This document shows, one piece after another, positions 58,980 through 64,000 of a stretch of DNA of 64,000 bases (positions within the stretch are counted from its first letter, which is position 1; every line of letters begins with the position of its first letter). The stretch comes from Oligoflexia bacterium (GTDB lineage Bacteria; Bdellovibrionota; Bacteriovoracia; Bacteriovoracales; Bacteriovoracaceae): assembly GCA_015231955.1 (NCBI GenBank), contig JADGAN010000001.1, positions 124,001 through 188,000 on the forward strand. Reading direction: 5' to 3'. Below the pieces are notes generated by a model that was not told where the DNA came from, did no database searches, and saw only the letters and a program-made list of their open reading frames with translations. The position numbers were made by a program, and so were the translations under genes.

Positions 58980-59776
58980 TTAGAGTTGGATTAAAAAGTC
59001 TCTCTTTTTTGATTTCTTTTTTATTTTTGTTGTCATCCTGTGATTTTTCTTCAGAACTTCATCAAGATATCCTCTTTGCACAAAAGAGCGCTCGAGATAA
59101 AAATTATTCGGAATCGATCGCTCTCTATGAAGAGATACTAAAAAAAAATCCACCACTGGCCATTCGTGAAAAGATCTATTTTAGATTGGGAGAACTCTAT
59201 TCTCTTTATGCGGGGAACCCACGCAAAGGGATTAAATATTTCGAGGAGCTGCGTAAAGAAACTGAGGATCCAGGATGGCTTGTAAAGGTGGAAGAGCGTA
59301 TTGGGGACATCAGGTTTACACAACTCAAAGATTATGTAGGTGCGATCGAAAATTATGAAAAATTAGTGGGATTTTCTCCTAAGTTAGAAAAAAATGATTT
59401 TTATGAATTTAGGTTGGCTAGTTCTTTTTTGGAGAGCAGAAAATTTGAACGGGCCATTGATACTTTTTCAAAGATAAATCAAAATCAGCATCATGAGTAT
59501 AACAGTGATTCTGTCTATTATATTGGGCTTTGTTATTTTCAAAAGAACGATTTTGAGCGGACGCTTAAAATTTGGGGTGATTTTGTGACCAAGGGAAAAA
59601 GTAAAGAGAGAATTGTTGAGGTAAAATTTTTAATGGGCACGATCTATGAAACACAGGAAAAGTACGATTTGGCATATGAGTTTTATTATTCAATTCTAGG
59701 TGATTATCCCAATCCAGAGGTGGTTAAGGATCGTATTAAGTCGCTGCACTTGCGACGTTTACAAAGAAAACGGTAA
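58976..59776 (+). CDS. TPR-repeat lipoprotein
   Basis: A 266-residue protein starting at a TTG that overlaps the gyrA stop by four bases. The N-terminus is a lipoprotein signal (hydrophobic run ending LLSSC, lipobox), so it is anchored to a membrane. The rest is a set of about five tetratricopeptide-like repeats (ESIALYEEILKKNPP, KGIKYFEELRKE, GAIENYEKLVGFSP, YDLAYEFYYSILGDYP). It may scaffold a complex; its place in the gyrA-atp run suggests shared expression only. Confidence 0.8.
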   Translation: MIRVGLKSLSFLISFLFLLSSCDFSSELHQDILFAQKSARDKNYSESIALYEEILKKNPPLAIREKIYFRLGELYSLYAGNPRKGIKYFEELRKETEDPGWLVKVEERIGDIRFTQLKDYVGAIENYEKLVGFSPKLEKNDFYEFRLASSFLESRKFERAIDTFSKINQNQHHEYNSDSVYYIGLCYFQKNDFERTLKIWGDFVTKGKSKERIVEVKFLMGTIYETQEKYDLAYEFYYSILGDYPNPEVVKDRIKSLHLRRLQRKR

Positions 59777-59784
59777 CGGTAACA

Positions 59785-59979
59785 ATGAAGAGTAATTTGT
59801 TGCAAATATTATCCTTGGCATTGGCGCTGCCATCAGCAATTGCGGCCATTGGTTGGATCTGCTTTCAGTTATACGATCAAGGGATTTTATCAAAAAAGTG
59901 GATTTTAATCATATTGATTTTTGTTATGGCGGATTTTGTTTTTCTTATTCTTTATTATTTTAAAAAAAAGAAGGCCTAA
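59785..59979 (+). CDS. atpZ: AtpZ/AtpI-type small membrane protein
   Basis: A 64-residue protein with two membrane helices (about 7-30 and 40-58) and a basic end. Its position directly before a four-helix AtpI-like gene and atpB matches AtpZ, a magnesium/calcium transporter and F0 assembly factor. The sequence itself is weakly conserved, so the call leans on context. Confidence 0.6.
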   Translation: MKSNLLQILSLALALPSAIAAIGWICFQLYDQGILSKKWILIILIFVMADFVFLILYYFKKKKA

Positions 59980-59982
59980 AGT

Positions 59983-60426
59983 GTGAGATCTCTTGTATTA
60001 ATATTAAAACATATTAGACTATGCTGGTATTTGCTGCTATCAATTTCTCTGGTGGTGCTCATTTGCTGGTACTTCACAGATTGCAGTGTAAAGGTGATTG
60101 CAAGTGTTGCTTTGATTTACCTGGCCGTTCTTTTTAGTCAGGTTTTAATGTGTTGGAGCTACTCGCAAAAGTTGTTAAAGGCAAGTGTAGAACTCCATAA
60201 TTTAAAAAAAGAGGAATTGCTAAGCAACTGCAATGAATCTACAATAAATGTGATACACCTATTAAGGCCATTTGTGTTAATTTTATCGATGTGCCTAGGT
60301 TTCTATTTCCTTGGTAGACACGCCTTTGTTGGTGTTATGGTGTATCTTGTTCAGTTGTGTATATTTACGATTACGGTGAAAAAGGAATCGTTTGTCGGGG
60401 GTAAGAATGCGTATTCTATATCGTAG
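59983..60426 (+). CDS. atpI: ATP synthase assembly protein AtpI
   Basis: A 147-residue membrane protein with four hydrophobic segments, starting at GTG. AtpI-type proteins help assemble the c-ring. It starts 3 bases after atpZ and overlaps atpB by 20 bases. The sequence is divergent; topology and location support the call. Confidence 0.7.
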   Translation: MRSLVLILKHIRLCWYLLLSISLVVLICWYFTDCSVKVIASVALIYLAVLFSQVLMCWSYSQKLLKASVELHNLKKEELLSNCNESTINVIHLLRPFVLILSMCLGFYFLGRHAFVGVMVYLVQLCIFTITVKKESFVGGKNAYSIS

Positions 60427-61174
60427 TTTGTTGGCGACAACTCTCCTAGCAACTTCACTTGCTGCAAGTGCGAGTGATTTCTCTTTTTTTTCGCTCCTGG
60501 CGGAAGAGATTCATATTCCTGAGCATACAATAACATTTGCTTTTATTGCACTCTTGATTACCGTTGCAGCTATAGTCTATCGCTTGAAATTATCCAAAGT
60601 TCAAAATATTGCACTACCGGATAAGGGTGTTTCTTTTAGAAACTTGATAGAAGTCTATGGGGAATTTATCTATAGCAAATGTGTTTCCATTATTGGTGAA
60701 AAAGAGGGGCCGAAGCATTTCTGGTTCATTGCCGCCATTTTTTTAATCATTCTTTCTAGTAATTTGATTGGGTTGATTCCTGGATTTTTGCCTCCCACCG
60801 CTAACTTTAATACAACCTTTGCCTTGGGGCTTTTGGCCTTTTTTTATTATACTTTGTACGGCTGTAAAACCAAGGGGGTTATTGGCTACTTTAAGCACTT
60901 TATGGGACCTTTGTGGTATATGGCAATTTTGTTGTTTCCAATTGAGTTAGTATCCGATTTTATTAGACCACTGACATTGGCAGTCCGTCTTCGTGGCAAT
61001 ATGTTTGGTGATCACCTTGTGCTGGGGGTTTTTACAGAGCTAACTCACTATATTATTCCTGTAGTGTTTTTGTTCTTTGGGCTTTTAGTAAGCTTTGTTC
61101 AGGCGTTTGTATTTTGTATTTTAACAATGGTTTATATCTCGCTGGCCATCGGCCACGGTGAAAGTGAACATTAA
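60407..61174 (+). CDS. atpB: ATP synthase subunit a
   Basis: F0 stator subunit carrying the ion half-channels. From the ATG at 60407 (GGGGGTAAG upstream) it has 255 residues; a TTG at 60392 is also in frame. An N-terminal signal-like stretch ending SLAASAS precedes five or six helices. The essential arginine is in the RPLTLAVRLRGNMFGDH segment, and SNLIGLIPG is the standard second-helix motif. It lies with atpE about 12 kb right of oriC's left-flank F1 genes. Confidence 0.95.
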   Translation: MRILYRSLLATTLLATSLAASASDFSFFSLLAEEIHIPEHTITFAFIALLITVAAIVYRLKLSKVQNIALPDKGVSFRNLIEVYGEFIYSKCVSIIGEKEGPKHFWFIAAIFLIILSSNLIGLIPGFLPPTANFNTTFALGLLAFFYYTLYGCKTKGVIGYFKHFMGPLWYMAILLFPIELVSDFIRPLTLAVRLRGNMFGDHLVLGVFTELTHYIIPVVFLFFGLLVSFVQAFVFCILTMVYISLAIGHGESEH

Positions 61175-61195
61175 AAATTATTAGTGAGGTTTTGC

Positions 61196-61510
61196 ATGAA
61201 AAAAATTTCTTATGTTCTTTTTACAATGACAACTCTGCTTCTGGTTACTGCAGTGGCCTTTGCAAATGATGGAGCAACAGGAACAATCTTAAGCGACAAA
61301 GCAGTGCTTGGACTTGGTGGTGTATTGGGTGTGGGACTGGCCGCTGCTGGTGGTGGCATTGGTCAAGGTCTTATTGGCTCAAGAGCAATGGAAGGGATTG
61401 CTAGAAATCCAAGCGCCTTGGATAAAATTTTTACGCCGATGATTCTTACTATTGCTTTCGTTGAATCATTGGTTATTTTTACAATCGTTACTATCTTCCT
61501 TGTAAAATAG
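61196..61510 (+). CDS. atpE: ATP synthase subunit c with signal peptide
   Basis: Proteolipid of the F0 rotor ring, 104 residues from the ATG at 61196 (GTGAGG upstream). A cleavable-looking signal (about 25 residues, ending AVAFAND) precedes the usual two-helix hairpin. Helix 1 holds GGGIGQGLIG, the loop is ARNP, and the ion-binding glutamate lies in AFVESLVIF. The Gln in helix 1 and the Ser after Glu fit part of the sodium-binding signature. The end overlaps convergent uvrA by 20 bases. Confidence 0.95.
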   Translation: MKKISYVLFTMTTLLLVTAVAFANDGATGTILSDKAVLGLGGVLGVGLAAAGGGIGQGLIGSRAMEGIARNPSALDKIFTPMILTIAFVESLVIFTIVTIFLVK

Positions 61511-64000
61511 ATTGTGTAAATAATTTCTTTAAATAAGCTCCTGTGTGGGATTTGGGGTTATTAGCGATCTCTTTGGGTGTGCCAACAGCAACGATATTTC
61601 CCCCTTGATCTCCCCCTTCCGGTCCTAAATCAATGATATAATCGGCAGTCTTGATTACGTCTAAGTTATGTTCGATAATGAGCACAGAGTGGCCACGATC
61701 TACAAGCTTGTGGATCGATTCTAAAAGGATTTTTATGTCGGCAAAGTGTAGTCCGGTCGTGGGTTCATCTAAAACGTAGAGGCAATGTGCTTTGGTAGGA
61801 CGAGCAAGCTCACTTGCTAATTTTAGTCGTTGGGCCTCACCTCCAGAGAGGGTAGTGGCCGGTTGCCCTAGTCGCATATAGCCAAGGCCAACACTGATAA
61901 GAGTGGAGAGAATTTTGTTAATGTTGTTGTGGTTTTTAAAAAAGCTATAGGCCTCCTCTATCGTCATATTTAAAACATCATGGATATTTTTTCCACGGTA
62001 AAGCACGGAGAGTGTCTCTTGGTTATAGCGTTTGCCTGCACAAGCGTGGCAAGTAATAAAAACATCGGGCAAAAAGTGCATTTCTATTTTTTTTACTCCA
62101 TTGCCTTCGCAACTTTCACAGCGCCCGCCTTTTACATTAAAACTAAAGCGCCCTGGTTTATACCCTCGAACTTTAGACTCTACACTTTCTGCAAAGACAT
62201 TGCGGATATGATCAAAAACACCACTATAGGTTGCTGGATTGGATTTGGGTGTGCGTCCGATGGGTGTTTGATCGAGCTCGATAACAGTATCAATGGCATC
62301 ATTTCCGTCAATCGAAGAATAAGGGCGGTTGCCGCTCCCTCCATAGTAGTGTCCTTGTTTTAAAATTGCGGGAACTAAAATTTCATGCACAAGTGTGGAT
62401 TTACCAGAGCCACTGACACCAGTGATGCAGACAAAGGCGTTTAAGGGAAATTTAATATCGATCCCTAGTAAATTATTTCTTTTAGCGCCATAAAGGTTAA
62501 TGAATTTGGAGAAGCTACGTGTGTTTTCTGGAATGGGAATGCTCTCTTTTCCTGATAAAAATTTCCCTGTGGGAGAATTGGGGGTGGAGAGAATTACATG
62601 AAGTTCCCCTTGGGCCACTACTTCACCCCCGTGGATACCGGCACCAGGGCCCATATCGATAATGTGATCAGCAGTGCGAATAGTCTCCTCATCGTGTTCG
62701 ACTACTAATACTGTATTTCCAAGGTCGCGCAGAGAGATAAGGGTTTGAATAAGGCGAGTGTTATCACGCGGATGTAGACCGATACTAGGTTCATCTAAAA
62801 CGTAGATGACTCCACTAAGCGATGAACCAATTTGAGTTGCAAGACGAATCCGTTGCCCCTCACCACCCGCTAGAGTGTTGGCACTACGATTAAGCGTAAG
62901 GTAGGAGAGGCCTACGTTTAAAAGAAAACCTAGACGCTCTTTAATCTCTTTTAGAGGTTTAATTGCAATTTGTTGATCTTCACTCGAGAGATGGGGTCCA
63001 AGCTTGGAGATAAATTTAAAGCAATCGGCAACGGAGAGGTCGCAAATCTCCATAATAGAGTGATCTAAAATTTTAGTGGAGAGTGCAAAGGGATTTAAGC
63101 GATGACCTTTGCATGCTTTGCAACTTCGAGTGTTTAAATATTGTTGTAGTTCACTACGTACTTTTTCGGAAGCCGATTCAAAATAACGTTTGCGTAACCA
63201 AGCATGAATGCCTATAAAAGGGCGAGTGAAATTAAAAGTGGAATTGTCAGTGGTGAAAGAGAAAGTATAAATTTTTTTATTTCCATTCAAAATCGTATTC
63301 ATAAATTTTTTAGGAAGGTTTTTGATAGGCATATTGAGGTCGATATCCTCTTGTTCAGCAATACAAGCAATCATCTTATACAGAAAAACGTGGCGTTTGG
63401 TAAGCAGAGGAATGCCACCGTCATCGATAGAGCGTGAAGGATCGGTAATGATTAGATCATCTTGGAAATCTTCAACAAATCCTAGTCCATTGCATATAGA
63501 ACATGCTCCTAGCGGAGAGTTGAAAGAAAAAGAGTTGGGGGATAGTTCAGGAAAACCAATATCACATTTAAGACACATGTGATTTTCATTATAGAGAAAT
63601 TCACTGGCAGCACCTGAATCAGCATCTAGCAAAACCGTCAACATCCCTTTGCCTAGTTTTAATGCTTGTTCAACAGAATCGGTAAGACGTGATTTTACAC
63701 CATCTTTAAGCAAGATGCGATCAATGATCACTTCTAGGGTATGCGCCTTAGTTTTAGAGAGAGTGAAGTCACTATCTAGTGAAATGATTTCGCCATTTAA
63801 GCGTGCGCGAGAGAGGCCCATAGAAAGGAGGTTAGTGATTTCTTCTTTGTGTTCTCCCTTGCGATTACGAATGATAGGGGCAAGTAGCTGGACTTTGGTT
63901 CCTATCGGTTTTTTTAGGATAGAGTTGACTATTTGTTCGGCACTCTGTTTTTCAATAATTTCCCCACACTCTGGACAGTACGATTTTCCAATACGGGTAA
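61491..64000 (-). CDS. uvrA: Excinuclease ABC subunit A (5' end outside window)
   Basis: DNA-damage sensor of nucleotide excision repair. I read it open to the right edge; the first visible residues TRIGKSYCPECGEIIEKQS and LLAPIIRNRKGEH are normal UvrA sequence around residue 120, so the N-terminal Walker A is outside. Visible are the first zinc finger (CLKC and CSIC), the first signature LAGGEGQRIRLA, DEPSIGLHPRD, the second Walker A GVSGSGKSTLV, the second zinc finger (CESC, CHAC), and the second signature LSGGEAQRLKLA. About 836 residues are present. Confidence 0.97.
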   Translation of the reverse strand, partial: TRIGKSYCPECGEIIEKQSAEQIVNSILKKPIGTKVQLLAPIIRNRKGEHKEEITNLLSMGLSRARLNGEIISLDSDFTLSKTKAHTLEVIIDRILLKDGVKSRLTDSVEQALKLGKGMLTVLLDADSGAASEFLYNENHMCLKCDIGFPELSPNSFSFNSPLGACSICNGLGFVEDFQDDLIITDPSRSIDDGGIPLLTKRHVFLYKMIACIAEQEDIDLNMPIKNLPKKFMNTILNGNKKIYTFSFTTDNSTFNFTRPFIGIHAWLRKRYFESASEKVRSELQQYLNTRSCKACKGHRLNPFALSTKILDHSIMEICDLSVADCFKFISKLGPHLSSEDQQIAIKPLKEIKERLGFLLNVGLSYLTLNRSANTLAGGEGQRIRLATQIGSSLSGVIYVLDEPSIGLHPRDNTRLIQTLISLRDLGNTVLVVEHDEETIRTADHIIDMGPGAGIHGGEVVAQGELHVILSTPNSPTGKFLSGKESIPIPENTRSFSKFINLYGAKRNNLLGIDIKFPLNAFVCITGVSGSGKSTLVHEILVPAILKQGHYYGGSGNRPYSSIDGNDAIDTVIELDQTPIGRTPKSNPATYSGVFDHIRNVFAESVESKVRGYKPGRFSFNVKGGRCESCEGNGVKKIEMHFLPDVFITCHACAGKRYNQETLSVLYRGKNIHDVLNMTIEEAYSFFKNHNNINKILSTLISVGLGYMRLGQPATTLSGGEAQRLKLASELARPTKAHCLYVLDEPTTGLHFADIKILLESIHKLVDRGHSVLIIEHNLDVIKTADYIIDLGPEGGDQGGNIVAVGTPKEIANNPKSHTGAYLKKLFTQSILQGR

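Overview
The window reads as the replication-origin region of an AT-rich Gram-negative bacterium. The gene content fits best with the Bdellovibrionota (Bacteriovorax or Halobacteriovorax-like predatory bacteria) or a close deltaproteobacterial relative. The reasons are a bactofilin gene fused into a parA-parB-atp neighbourhood, a split F-type ATP synthase (b'-b-delta-alpha-gamma-beta-epsilon apart from a and c), a minimal flagellin, a meso-diaminopimelate-type MurE, and several sensor kinases. No rRNA, tRNA, insertion sequence, CRISPR array or prophage was seen. The lineage is an inference from gene order and protein character, because no search could be run.

Layout. (1) 1-10450, minus strand: a division and cell-wall (dcw) operon headed by methylthioadenosine phosphorylase, then rsmH, ftsL, ftsI, a fused murE-murF, mraY, murD and a partial ftsW. 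MurD has an altered ATP-binding loop. (2) 10451-20190: a small cupin, a flagellin with a candidate sigma-28 promoter, a ThiF/MoeB-like E1 enzyme, peptidase T, a secreted transglutaminase-like protein, and a minus-strand plsC-radA-ligA group. (3) 20193-25949: a D-amino-acid/peptidoglycan-peptide cluster made of an EamA permease, a D-amino-acid aminotransferase, a DUF819 membrane protein, a VanX-type D-Ala-D-Ala dipeptidase and a hybrid histidine kinase, chained by overlapping genes. (4) 26009-34020: lineage-specific material, namely an HTH/outer-membrane/cyclic-nucleotide-sensing kinase operon, a patatin-like lipase and a very large membrane-anchored low-complexity protein.

(5) 34144-48897, minus strand: atpCDGAHFF', bactofilin, parB, parA, rsmG, mnmG, mnmE, yidC, yidD, rnpA, rpmH. 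This is the classic left flank of a bacterial origin. A parS-like site lies between mnmG and mnmE. (6) 49111-51451: dnaA and oriC. oriC carries fifteen exact DnaA boxes, including two inverted triplets that form a 36-bp-arm inverted repeat. It also carries a second, unexplained repeat family built on TGTATATACA that includes a perfect 40-bp palindrome. (7) 51452-61510, plus strand: dnaN, recF, gyrB, gyrA, a TPR lipoprotein, then atpZ, atpI, atpB and atpE, ending against a convergent partial uvrA.

Together the genes couple replication initiation (DnaA, DnaN, RecF, gyrase), origin segregation (ParABS plus bactofilin), membrane insertion (YidC/YidD), tRNA modification (MnmE/MnmG), energy conversion (ATP synthase on both sides of oriC) and cell-wall synthesis within 64 kb. 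The most unusual signals are the double repeat architecture of oriC, a palindrome (GGTCCTATAGGACC) found three times around mnmG and mnmE, the degenerate MurD P-loop, the glycine substitutions at the quinolone-contact residues of GyrA, and the D-Ala salvage cluster.
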